A stretch of DNA of 64,000 nucleotides. It comes from Synechococcus sp. LTW-R. Its GTDB lineage: Bacteria > Cyanobacteriota > Cyanobacteriia > PCC-6307 > Cyanobiaceae. Where the stretch lies: positions 558,001 through 622,000 of the forward strand of contig NZ_CP059060.1 in assembly GCF_014217875.1 (NCBI RefSeq), read 5' to 3'. Shown here piece after piece: positions 37,260-45,348 of this stretch. The notes beneath the pieces were generated by a model. The model worked only from the letters and a program-made list of their open reading frames with translations. It was not told the DNA's origin and made no database searches. Position 1 is the first letter of the stretch. Every line of letters begins with the position of its first letter. A program made the position numbers and the translations under genes.

Positions 37260-38306
37260 TCAGGCCCTCGGCGGCAGCATGCCAAGCGGATTTACCGCGC
37301 CACGCCCGGCGGGGATGATCTCGAAGTGCAGGTGCGGTCCGGTACTGCGGCCCGTGCTGCCCATCAGGGAGATGACCTTGCCCTGGGGCACGAACTGGCC
37401 TGAACGCACAAGGATGCGACTGTTGTGGCCGTAACGGGTCAGGGTTCCGTCGGCGTGGCGGATCTCGACGAGGTAGCCATAGCCGCCACCGTGCCAGCCA
37501 GCGGAGAGGACTTGGCCTGATTTCGCGGCAACGATCGGGGTGCCGATGTTGTTGGCGATGTCGATGCCCCGATGCATCCGACCCCAACGCCAGCCGTAGC
37601 CGGAGGTAAAGATGCCCTTGGTGGGCCAGACCCAAGCGCGGTCATTCAGGTTTTCACCGTCGCCAAAGTCGGGCTGGTCGGGCCAGCTGAGACCACCGGA
37701 TCCGACGGGTTTGAGACCCAGGACCATGCGGCTACGGCCGGCATTGGCCTGGGCCACTCGGATCGGAGTGCCGACGACGAGTTGGGCGCCGCGCAGGCCG
37801 GGATTGAGTTTGAGCAGTTTCTGAATGCTCAGGTTGTAGCGCTCAGCCACCTTGGCCAGTGTGTTGTCTCCACGCTTGATGCGGGCGGTGTCGCTGGGCT
37901 CTGGCGGGGCTTCCAACGGGGGAGTCCGGCGAAGCTCAGAGGTGTCGACAGCCGAGACCAGCTTGACCTGCTTGATGCTGCCGCTGGGCAGAACCATCCA
38001 CTCGCTGCGGCCAAACACGTGATCCGCTTTGACGTCGTTGAGTTCTGAGAGGCGTGTCTCGTCTTGCTCGATTTGGCGCGCCAGGTGCTTGAGAGTGATG
38101 GCTTGGCGAGCCTTGACCCAGATCTTTTCACCACTGGGTTTGGGTGCTGCGGCTGCGATCAGGTCAGCGGTGATCGCGGGTGGTGCCGAGAGTTGGGGGA
38201 GTGAGGTTGACTTCGAATCAGCCAGAGATGGGGCGACCACAGAGCAGGCAGCCCCAAGGGCCGCGGTACTGGCTGCTGTTGTCAGTAAGAAATGAACAGG
38301 CTTCAT
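37260..38306 (-). CDS. LysM and M23 (LytM) peptidoglycan endopeptidase
   Basis: A 348-aa exported cell-wall hydrolase. A signal peptide (MKPVHFLLTTAASTAALGAA) is followed by one diverged and one clear LysM domain (RIKRGDNTLAKVAERYNLSI...). A C-terminal M23 domain has H in MHRGIDIANN, the later GYGYLVEIRHADG and the zinc motif HLHFE. It would cleave peptide cross-links in the periplasm, as in division or growth. The ATG at 38306 is preferred; an ATG 14 codons upstream is possible. Confidence 0.9.
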   Translation of the reverse strand: MKPVHFLLTTAASTAALGAACSVVAPSLADSKSTSLPQLSAPPAITADLIAAAAPKPSGEKIWVKARQAITLKHLARQIEQDETRLSELNDVKADHVFGRSEWMVLPSGSIKQVKLVSAVDTSELRRTPPLEAPPEPSDTARIKRGDNTLAKVAERYNLSIQKLLKLNPGLRGAQLVVGTPIRVAQANAGRSRMVLGLKPVGSGGLSWPDQPDFGDGENLNDRAWVWPTKGIFTSGYGWRWGRMHRGIDIANNIGTPIVAAKSGQVLSAGWHGGGYGYLVEIRHADGTLTRYGHNSRILVRSGQFVPQGKVISLMGSTGRSTGPHLHFEIIPAGRGAVNPLGMLPPRA

Positions 38307-38461
38307 CCAGTTTGGCCAAAGGTCAAAGCCCGGTGGAGAAGCCGACATCCTCCGGACGGCGCGAGATTAACGACTGGCGGGACCCTGCGCAAGTCGAAAG
38401 GGTCAACTTCTGAGTCGAACACATCGCAATCCCAGCTTGAGATCGACTGTGCTGCAGTTGC

Positions 38462-38935
38462 TTAGCCCACTTCCAGCTGTCGAATCGCTTCGAACAGAAC
38501 CACGCCCACGGCTGTCGCGAGATTCAGACTTCTCACCACACCGCCGTGGTCGACCGACCCGGTCATCGGGATCAGCAGGCGTTGGTCGACCTCGCTGAGG
38601 AGCTCCGGTGGTAGGCCGCTGCTCTCCCGTCCAAACAGCAACCAGTCGTCGGGGCGGTAAGCAATGCGGTGATAGGGCTCACTGGCATGGCGGCTCAACG
38701 CGAGCAGCCGACCGCCCTGCTGATGGCGAAAGGCCTGAAACGCGTCCCAGTTGGCATGGCGCACCAATTGAACCCAGGGCCAGTAGTCGAGCCCGGCACG
38801 TTTCAAGGTCCGGTCATCGATCTGAAACCCCAGCGGTTCAATCAGATGGAGCTCCGTACAGGTCGCCACGCAGCTCCGCGCCACGTTGCCTGTATTGGGG
38901 GGGATCTCCGGCTGAAAGAGCACCACCTTGGGCAT
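38462..38935 (-). CDS. trmL: tRNA (cytidine/uridine-34 2'-O)-methyltransferase TrmL
   Basis: A 157-aa SPOUT methyltransferase that methylates the wobble ribose of certain leucine tRNAs. Motifs FQPEIPPNTGNVAR at the N-terminus, LLFGRESSGLP and the SAM-knot region MTGSVDHGGVVRSLNLATAVGVVLFE are characteristic. It starts 5 nt after the cobU stop, apparently as part of the same transcript. Confidence 0.9.
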   Translation of the reverse strand: MPKVVLFQPEIPPNTGNVARSCVATCTELHLIEPLGFQIDDRTLKRAGLDYWPWVQLVRHANWDAFQAFRHQQGGRLLALSRHASEPYHRIAYRPDDWLLFGRESSGLPPELLSEVDQRLLIPMTGSVDHGGVVRSLNLATAVGVVLFEAIRQLEVG

Positions 38936-38940
38936 GACGA

Positions 38941-39519
38941 TCAACCAGGGACAGGAACTCCTAGCTGATGGAGGTTGAGCGCTCGACCGTTCACCACCAG
39001 CCAGGACTCACGGCTGATGGCGTTCAACCGTTGTTGCAGCGTACCCATCCTGTCGCGGAAGAGCCCGCCAATGGCCGTTGGCGGCACCACCCCCCAGCCC
39101 ACTTCCTCCATCACCAACACGACGGGTTCCCTTTGGCGGGCCAGTTGATCGAGCAGCGCTGCCGAACGGGTCTGCCACTGCTCTGGACCGTCCTCGAGGT
39201 GCTGAGCGAGCCAGGTTCCGAGGGCATCGACCAGCAGGAGGCGGGACCGCCCAGGCTCCATGGACTGGTTCAGACCGGCCAGGGCCTCGGTCAATGACGC
39301 GCCCACTTCCAGGGTCTGCCATTCCTCCGGTCGACGCGCCCGATGGTCCGCCACCCGTTGGGCCCAGCTGTTGTCCTCGCTGGGGGGTTGGCCCGTCGCG
39401 AGGTAGAGGACAGGCCCTGGGTGTTGCTCCGCCAGATATTCCGCCCAACGGCTTTTGCCGCTGCGGCTGGGCCCTGTGACCAGGATCAGGCCGGCAGCAG
39501 GGCTGGCTTCAGCCGCCAC
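38941..39519 (-). CDS. cobU: Adenosylcobinamide kinase / guanylyltransferase
   Basis: A 192-aa bifunctional enzyme of the late B12 pathway that phosphorylates adenosylcobinamide and adds GMP. The P-loop GPSRSGKSRWAE (residues 16-27) and the segment EVGWGVVPPTAIGGLFRD fit CobU. The start is GTG at 39519, overlapping the pxcA 3' end by 11 nt. Together with hupE-cobW and metH it supports cobalamin metabolism in this organism. Confidence 0.92.
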   Translation of the reverse strand: MAAEASPAAGLILVTGPSRSGKSRWAEYLAEQHPGPVLYLATGQPPSEDNSWAQRVADHRARRPEEWQTLEVGASLTEALAGLNQSMEPGRSRLLLVDALGTWLAQHLEDGPEQWQTRSAALLDQLARQREPVVLVMEEVGWGVVPPTAIGGLFRDRMGTLQQRLNAISRESWLVVNGRALNLHQLGVPVPG

Positions 39520-40654
39520 CGTTCATGTTCTTGAGAGTGGCCACCGCCGATGGAGACACGCGGTTGAGATAGCGGAAGATCCAGTACTTGAAGATCGTGG
39601 CCAAGACCACCGGGAACGTGGCAATGAACAACAGGATAAAGTTCTCCTCCGCCGGCAAGCCCAGGTGATGGGCGATCCCGTCCAAGAGCACCGTCCAACC
39701 TTCAGGGCTGTGGAAGCCGACAAAGATGTCCGTGAAGAGGATGATCGCGAAGGCCTTGGCGCTGTCGCTTAGGCCGTAGACGGCCTCATCGAGGAAGCCG
39801 CGAAGCACCTGCAGGTCGCGCCGACAAAAGAGGCAAACCAGAACAAAGCCAACCAGCGCCGCCAGGTCGGCCTGAACGTTCTTCGAGGCCTCCATGCTCT
39901 CGGCATCGGCTTCGTCCTTGAGGGCATTCGCCCGCCTGGCCAGCGCCGATTGAATCTCTTCGGGTGAAGGCGGCTGCTTCCCTTCAAGGAGCGCTTCGAA
40001 CTCCAATTCCTGCTGGTAGAGCCGCAACTTGGCGACGGCTTTTTCCTGCAGGTGTGGTTTCGTGTAATTCAGAAAAGGGATCTCTGGTGCATAGCGATCC
40101 ATCAAGGGGGAGATCAACAGACTCCGGCTGGTCTGCTGTATGACCAGTGGCACGAGGATCAGCAGCAGCAGCACCCGCAGGGACACCAGGGTGGAATCGC
40201 GGCGCCGGCGGAACCCTGCCACCACCGAGGCTTCCGCTTCAGGGTCCAGTTGACGGCGCACCCCGTCGAACATGCCCAGCAGGCTGCGGGGCAGCATCTC
40301 GGGCGAGCGCGACATCGAGGGTGCGCTGGATCGAGCTCGGCCGTAGCGGGAGACGACGCTCTCCACCAGTTGCAGTTGCCTCAGCTCCTGGCTGTCGAGC
40401 TCAGCCCGTTTGGGGGCCACATCCGCAAGGTTCTCCTGAGCCACCTGCAGAGCGGCCCGGAAACGCCGAAGCATCAGGGCCTTCGCGGATTTGGGAATGC
40501 TCAGCTCGAGCTCCGGTCTGACCGGACGGTCGTTGTAGTACTCGAGCTCGAGGCTCTGGATCAGCAGGGCGGCTTCATAGGCCTGCTCCAGGTTGTTGCT
40601 CAGATCGTGGGTACTGGCCCGATCAAAGCTTCCAATCCAATCGGTCAACCCCAT
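39509..40654 (-). CDS. pxcA: Proton extrusion protein PxcA/CemA
   Basis: A 381-aa membrane protein related to chloroplast CemA. It takes part in light-induced proton extrusion that supports inorganic carbon uptake and acid tolerance. A long soluble N-terminal region (to about residue 155) is followed by TM segments at VLLLLILVPLVIQQT, ALVGFVLVCLFC, FAIILFTDIFVGF and ILLFIATFPVVLATIFKYWI. The CemA motif GFHSPEGWTVLLDG is clear. It sits between psb32 and cobU on one strand. Confidence 0.92.
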   Translation of the reverse strand: MGLTDWIGSFDRASTHDLSNNLEQAYEAALLIQSLELEYYNDRPVRPELELSIPKSAKALMLRRFRAALQVAQENLADVAPKRAELDSQELRQLQLVESVVSRYGRARSSAPSMSRSPEMLPRSLLGMFDGVRRQLDPEAEASVVAGFRRRRDSTLVSLRVLLLLILVPLVIQQTSRSLLISPLMDRYAPEIPFLNYTKPHLQEKAVAKLRLYQQELEFEALLEGKQPPSPEEIQSALARRANALKDEADAESMEASKNVQADLAALVGFVLVCLFCRRDLQVLRGFLDEAVYGLSDSAKAFAIILFTDIFVGFHSPEGWTVLLDGIAHHLGLPAEENFILLFIATFPVVLATIFKYWIFRYLNRVSPSAVATLKNMNGGG

Positions 40655-40661
40655 GGATGCT

Positions 40662-41369
40662 TCAGCGGGAGAAGACCCACCAGGTGATCATTGGTACCAG
40701 GGTGCCAACGACAAGCAAAACGACAACCCAAAGGAAGGCGTTGCTGGAGGCGGTTTCTTCCTTGGTGGGAACGTTGGTCTCCACGGGCATCCGCTCCACC
40801 AGCTGCGGCGGACCGGGGTCCTCGCCGCCCTGAAGGACGACCTCGAGGCGACCCAAGGCATCGAGGCTGGCCTGGCGGTAACGGGAGCCCTCGCGCAGGG
40901 GCAAGCCCATCGTGCTGATCGCCGTGCTGGAGAGCAGGCTGGCCGGCAGTTGGTCCAGCAGATCGGCACTGGCCACGATCGCGGCACTGTTGTTTTGAGC
41001 CTCAATCAGCAGGAGGAGCATGCCCTCGCGGCTGCTCTCCTCATGCCACTGCTGCAGCAAGTCCTCGCCGAGGGTGTCCAAGCTGAGGCCGTAATCCAGT
41101 CGCCGAAGGGTCACCAGGCGGGCATCCACACCCAAGTCGGAGAACTGCTCGAGCCGCTGGCTCACATCGCCGCTTGCGGCCCGGCTGAGTAATTCAGCGC
41201 TATCGAGGACATGGCCGCTGGGGCTCTGGGCGGGGAAATCCGCCACCCCAGTGGCCAGGGCAGCGGAGGGTGCGATGAGCCCTGCGATCGCCAAAGCGGC
41301 AACCATGACCAGAGACCAGAGCTTGCTGCGAAGGGAATGACGCACCAGCGAACGCTTCAACCTGGGCAC
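40662..41369 (-). CDS. psb32: Psb32-like TPM domain protein (TLP18.3 family)
   Basis: A 235-aa protein with a signal peptide (VMVAALAIAGLIAPSAALA), a TPM domain of about 130 residues (LDSAELLSR... VTLRRLDYG... LLLIEAQNN) and a C-terminal membrane helix (FLWVVVLLVVGTLVPMITWW). Psb32/TLP18.3 proteins protect or repair photosystem II under high light from the lumen side. pxcA begins 8 nt downstream. A general TPM-domain phosphatase-like role is the alternative. Confidence 0.88.
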   Translation of the reverse strand: MPRLKRSLVRHSLRSKLWSLVMVAALAIAGLIAPSAALATGVADFPAQSPSGHVLDSAELLSRAASGDVSQRLEQFSDLGVDARLVTLRRLDYGLSLDTLGEDLLQQWHEESSREGMLLLLIEAQNNSAAIVASADLLDQLPASLLSSTAISTMGLPLREGSRYRQASLDALGRLEVVLQGGEDPGPPQLVERMPVETNVPTKEETASSNAFLWVVVLLVVGTLVPMITWWVFSR

Positions 41370-41378
41370 AGTCTGCCG

Positions 41379-41804
41379 TTAGCTGGCCAGGCTGTCGCGG
41401 TGCAGCAGGGAGATCACCTCCAGGATTGATGCACTCCGAATCGCATCCAGTCCAAAGACCTCCTGCAACTGAGCCAAAAAACTCAGCTCCGATTGGGTCT
41501 CGATGTGGTCGGCGTGGATCAAATGGGCTGCCACGGCCAGAGCCGTCTCGCGTTGTTCGGCAGAAAGGAGTGGGGTGGCCTGCTTCACCAGGGCCTCGCA
41601 GCTGCTGCCGCGCAATTGGGCGAGGACCCGATCCAGCAGCTCCCCCATCTGCTGGTCGCTGAAGCGACGGAAGGGTTGGCGGAACTCCAGCTGTTGGCGC
41701 AGTGCTCTGGCCTCCACCGCGCTGAGCTCACCATCGGCGGCGATCGCGGCGAGGGCAATGGCGGCAAAGGCGTCGGCGGCTGACGTGAGTTGGCTCTGGC
41801 CCAT
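41379..41804 (-). CDS. TerB-like helical protein
   Basis: A 141-aa protein with a TerB/DjlA-type helical domain: AFAAIALAAIAADGELSAVE is the first helix pair with its acidic turn, and VAAHLIHADHIETQSELSFL the second. The domain binds metal ions in characterised cases, but its role in cyanobacteria is unknown. ATGs at 41804 and 41828 are both possible; the shorter start removes a low-complexity leader. It lies 9 nt upstream of psb32 on the same strand and is divergent from the CCB-like gene. Confidence 0.75.
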   Translation of the reverse strand: MGQSQLTSAADAFAAIALAAIAADGELSAVEARALRQQLEFRQPFRRFSDQQMGELLDRVLAQLRGSSCEALVKQATPLLSAEQRETALAVAAHLIHADHIETQSELSFLAQLQEVFGLDAIRSASILEVISLLHRDSLAS

Positions 41805-41847
41805 GGACGCTGCAGATCTCCGGCCCATTTGAGCGGCGGATGGACCG

Positions 41848-42564
41848 ATGTCGAAGCCGTTGTGTGCCTGTGACAACGTGAGCAGAGCTCCTCGCGGCCC
41901 CTTGCCACTCCCAGCTCGTGTCTGCCTGGCTTTGGGTGTCCTTGGCCTCTTGCTTTGTGTGGGCAATCAACTCTCTGCCCCTGAGCTGAGTCCCGCCCTT
42001 GAGCGCGCTGGTGTCTTGGCCAGCTTCCTGTCCGTTGGCCTGATGCTCGTCTCGATCCTTTGGACTCGGGCGGTTCCCGTGGCTCCTGAACGGGTGGCCC
42101 TGGAGGGTGAACAAGGCCTGGAGCTCGCGCCCGTTCTGTCTGAACCACTGCGTCAGGAGTTGGGCTGGGGAAGCCAGATGCTTCTGACCGCCACCCCAGC
42201 AGGCTCCGTCTTACTCCTCTGGCGCGGACGGGTCCTGCTGCGACGCGGCGTGTTGGCGGACGTTGCCTTCCAACCGGGCCCCATCAGCGAGCGGGCCTGG
42301 AGCAGTCAAAAGGCGATCAACTTGGTCAACCTCGCCCTCTATCCCGGCCGCCAGGAATTCAGGGGACTGCCCGAGAACACGCCCGCCGTGATCGTTCAAC
42401 CGATTGGCGAAGCGGGGTTACTGCTCGTGGCGGGTTGGTCACCCCGTTGTTTCACGCGGAGCGATGAAACCTGGATCGAAGGCTGGAGCCAGAAGCTCAG
42501 AACGCTATTGGAGCTGGAGAGCGCTTCGTTCCCGCTCCCCCCTGGCCCTTCGGCGGAAGCGTGA
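41848..42564 (+). CDS. Cofactor assembly of complex C subunit B (CCB2/CCB4-like)
   Basis: A 238-aa thylakoid protein. Two adjacent membrane helices (VCLALGVLGLLLCVG and GVLASFLSVGLMLVSILW) are followed by a soluble domain with motifs LLLWRGRVLLRRGVL and GLPENTPAVIVQPIG. This matches the CCB2/CCB4 family, which attaches heme c(n) to cytochrome b6. The start ATG at 41848 is 20-44 nt from the divergent TerB-like gene. Its 3' end overlaps the convergent LptC-like gene by 68 nt, the longest overlap in the window. Confidence 0.8.
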   Translation: MSKPLCACDNVSRAPRGPLPLPARVCLALGVLGLLLCVGNQLSAPELSPALERAGVLASFLSVGLMLVSILWTRAVPVAPERVALEGEQGLELAPVLSEPLRQELGWGSQMLLTATPAGSVLLLWRGRVLLRRGVLADVAFQPGPISERAWSSQKAINLVNLALYPGRQEFRGLPENTPAVIVQPIGEAGLLLVAGWSPRCFTRSDETWIEGWSQKLRTLLELESASFPLPPGPSAEA

Positions 42565-43708
42565 AGCGTGAGTTCACCCGGTCGCCGGGGGAGCTGAAGA
42601 CCGCGGTGCCGTCATCGCCGATCTTGCCCTCAAGACGCTTGGCGCGAGTCACCTGTTTGTAGGTGTCGCGCTTCAGCACCACCTGATCCACCGCTTCAAA
42701 GCGACCGCTCGGCCAATTCCAGATGCAGCGGGTCGCCGTGAGCCGCTCACCGGGCTGCTCGAGCTCGCAGCCGCGGGAGACCTTCACATCACTCTTCTCC
42801 AGGTCAATCGCAAAGCGATCCCCCTTGGCCTGCAGGGCATTGAACTGCCCATTGAAGGGTTTGTCGCTGCTGAGTTGTTGGTCATTGATGGCCCAGCGCG
42901 TCTGCTGGGCATCCAGCCATCCCTTGCCATCGGTTCGGCGCAGCTTCACGGGCGCCACGAGGTCGACATAGCCCTCGCGAAGATTCCCCTTGAGCCCCTG
43001 GGCGGTCAGCACCAGGCTGGGGCTAGGTGTCTTGCTGTCTGTTGTCTTGGCCGGTTCTGTCGGCTCAAAGCGTTCCCCCCGGACAACCGCAGGGGCTTTG
43101 AGATCACCCTGTTCGGGCTTCCAATCAACCCACTGCGCTTTCACCTTGAGGGGGAGCGGTGCAGGCCCCTTGGTGTTGGCTTTGGCTTGGCGGCCGTCCT
43201 GCCAATGCTCCAGCACGGGCGCCCCCCGCAGTTCGACGAGATCGCGCTTGATGAAGTACTGCGCCGTCTCGGCGCTGATGCGCGAGCGACGGTCGAGCGC
43301 CACGGGCCGCTGGTCGATCACCATCAGCTCCTCGCGGGGCAACCAGCGGGCCGTATCGCCGGTGATTTCAACCGGATCCTTCCCCAACAGTGTGATGCGC
43401 ACAGCACCCTCAAGCTGAATGGCTTGGCCATCGCCAATCACGGTGCCCCGTTGGGCCGCAATCAAGATGCTGGGTTCTCCGCGCCGAAAGACGGTCCCGC
43501 GGGGTTTGAGGGCCTGGGCGAGTTTGCGCTGGATGTCATAACGCGCCTCGGGACTCTTCAGTTCCCAGGCGGGTGCTCCCTTGGGATCTTGCTGGCGCAG
43601 GTCCAGGGCCCGGAAGGCAAATGGTTGGGCTGTTTGGCGTCCAGCGGTCGAGCAACCGGCCAGGAGTAGGCCAGCCGCCAACCAGAGTGATCGAAGCGTG
43701 CGTGCCAT
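42497..43708 (-). CDS. LptC-like LPS transport lipoprotein
   Basis: A 403-aa protein with a lipoprotein signal (LAAGLLLAGC, lipid-modified cysteine at residue 19). Two stretches of LptC/OstA-like beta-jellyroll repeats follow (for example GDGQAIQLEGAVRITLLGKD and LKGNLREGYVDLVAPVKL). It is about twice the length of E. coli LptC, as is usual for cyanobacterial forms. It would receive LPS from the LptB/LptF-G complex encoded about 28 kb away. Start ATG overlaps the metG stop by one base. Confidence 0.78.
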   Translation of the reverse strand: MARTLRSLWLAAGLLLAGCSTAGRQTAQPFAFRALDLRQQDPKGAPAWELKSPEARYDIQRKLAQALKPRGTVFRRGEPSILIAAQRGTVIGDGQAIQLEGAVRITLLGKDPVEITGDTARWLPREELMVIDQRPVALDRRSRISAETAQYFIKRDLVELRGAPVLEHWQDGRQAKANTKGPAPLPLKVKAQWVDWKPEQGDLKAPAVVRGERFEPTEPAKTTDSKTPSPSLVLTAQGLKGNLREGYVDLVAPVKLRRTDGKGWLDAQQTRWAINDQQLSSDKPFNGQFNALQAKGDRFAIDLEKSDVKVSRGCELEQPGERLTATRCIWNWPSGRFEAVDQVVLKRDTYKQVTRAKRLEGKIGDDGTAVFSSPGDRVNSRFTLPPKGQGGAGTKRSPAPIAF

Positions 43709-45276
43709 CAGAGCGGCGCCTCGAGCTCGAGGCGCGCCATCACCGGGGAGGGTTCAGGCAGCGGGGCACCGCAGGTGAGACCGCCCCAGTTCAGCTGCTC
43801 CATCCAGCTGGCACTGAAGGCGGCATCGGCGCCTGAGTCAGCCAGGGGTTGCCCGAGTTGCGCCAGCATTCGAGCGGAGAGATCGGGAAGCAGCGGCGCC
43901 ATCAGCAAGGCCACCAGACGCGCAGCCTCGAGCACCGCATAGAGGTCCTCGGCCACTTGATCGCGAGTGCCTTCTTTTTTCATCAGGCTCCAGGGGGCCT
44001 GGTCATTGAGATAGCCGTTGGCGGCGATCGCCAGTTGAAGGGCTGCTTCTGCCGCGGTCCGGAACTCCAAGTTCTCCAGTGCGGTCAGGCTGCTGGCTTT
44101 GGCCTCTGCGGCGGCTTGGGCCAGGGGGTGGTCGCTGGCCTTCGCTTGGCTGGCGGGAGGCACGGTTTCATCGAACCAGCGGCGGGCCATCGAGCTGGTG
44201 CGATTCAGCAGGTTGCCGATGGTGTTGGCCAGGTCGTTGTTGACCAGATCGCTGAACCGCTGCTGCTGAAAGTCGCCGTCTTCGCCGAAGGGGATGTCCC
44301 GCAGCAAGTACCAACGGACCGCGTCACGGCCGCAGCGCTCGAGCAGCTCGGCGGGGTCCAGGACGTTGCCCAGGGACTTGCCCATCTTTTGGCCTTCCCG
44401 GGTCAGAAAGCCGTGGCCAAAGACCTTGGCGGGAAGGGGCAGGCCCGCTGAGAGCAGCATGGCGGGCCAGTAGACGGCATGGAAACGGAGGATGTCCTTG
44501 CCGATCACATGGACCGACGCCGGCCAGCCCCGGCTCAGGGCTGTGTCGAGGTCGGGTGCGTCACCCTCTTCGAGCAGCGCCGTGATGTAGCCGAGCAGCG
44601 CATCAAACCAGACATAAAAGGTGTGACCGTCGTGGCCGGGCACGGGGATGCCCCAGGGCAGGTTGATCCGTGAGATGGAGAAGTCCCTCAGGCCCTGCTT
44701 GACGAAGTTCTCCACCTCGCGCTTCCGGCTGGCCGGTTGGATGAAACCGGGTTGGGCGATCAGCGTTGCGATCTGCTCCTGATAACGGGAGAGGCGGAAG
44801 AAGAGGTTGACTTCATCGCGCCACTCCAGGCCCTTGCGGTGAATCGGACATTCCGGATCCTGGGCTTCATGGGGGTCGTCCTTGAACTCTTCACAGGCGA
44901 CGCAATACCAACCCTGTTGGCGTCCCTCGACGATGTCGCCGTTGGCCTCAACCCGGGCAAAAAATTGCTGAACGATCTGCTCATGCCGCGGATCGGTCGT
45001 GCGGATCAGGCGGTTATTGCTGATCTGCCAGCGATCCCAGAGTTCGCGGTATTGGGCACTGACACCATCACAGTGGGCCTGGGGGCTGAGGCCAGCGGCC
45101 TCGGCCGTGCGCTGAATCTTTTGGCCGTGCTCGTCACAGCCGGTGATGAACAGGACCTCCTCACCCTTTAGCCTCTGAAACCGGGCCAGGGCGTCACAGG
45201 CCAGGGTCGTGTACGCACTCCCCAAGTGGGGCTTGTCGTTGACGTAATAGAGGGGGGTGGTGAGGGTGTAAGTCAT
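43708..45276 (-). CDS. metG: Methionyl-tRNA synthetase
   Basis: Class I synthetase charging tRNA-Met. The 522-aa protein has the HIGH-type motif PHLGSAYT (residues 17-24), a zinc knuckle with YCVACEEF...DPECPIHRKG, the KMSKS motif as KMGKSLGN and the C-terminal anticodon-binding helices. It lacks the extra C-terminal tRNA-binding domain seen in E. coli, as is common in cyanobacteria. A tRNA-Met gene lies 6.5 kb away but is not linked functionally by arrangement. Confidence 0.96.
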   Translation of the reverse strand: MTYTLTTPLYYVNDKPHLGSAYTTLACDALARFQRLKGEEVLFITGCDEHGQKIQRTAEAAGLSPQAHCDGVSAQYRELWDRWQISNNRLIRTTDPRHEQIVQQFFARVEANGDIVEGRQQGWYCVACEEFKDDPHEAQDPECPIHRKGLEWRDEVNLFFRLSRYQEQIATLIAQPGFIQPASRKREVENFVKQGLRDFSISRINLPWGIPVPGHDGHTFYVWFDALLGYITALLEEGDAPDLDTALSRGWPASVHVIGKDILRFHAVYWPAMLLSAGLPLPAKVFGHGFLTREGQKMGKSLGNVLDPAELLERCGRDAVRWYLLRDIPFGEDGDFQQQRFSDLVNNDLANTIGNLLNRTSSMARRWFDETVPPASQAKASDHPLAQAAAEAKASSLTALENLEFRTAAEAALQLAIAANGYLNDQAPWSLMKKEGTRDQVAEDLYAVLEAARLVALLMAPLLPDLSARMLAQLGQPLADSGADAAFSASWMEQLNWGGLTCGAPLPEPSPVMARLELEAPL

Positions 45277-45348
45277 CGGCGGGATCCTACGCAGCCCTTC
45301 CCGTTCGCGCCTTCAGTTGCGACCCTGGGCTGATTGCTCAACAACTCC

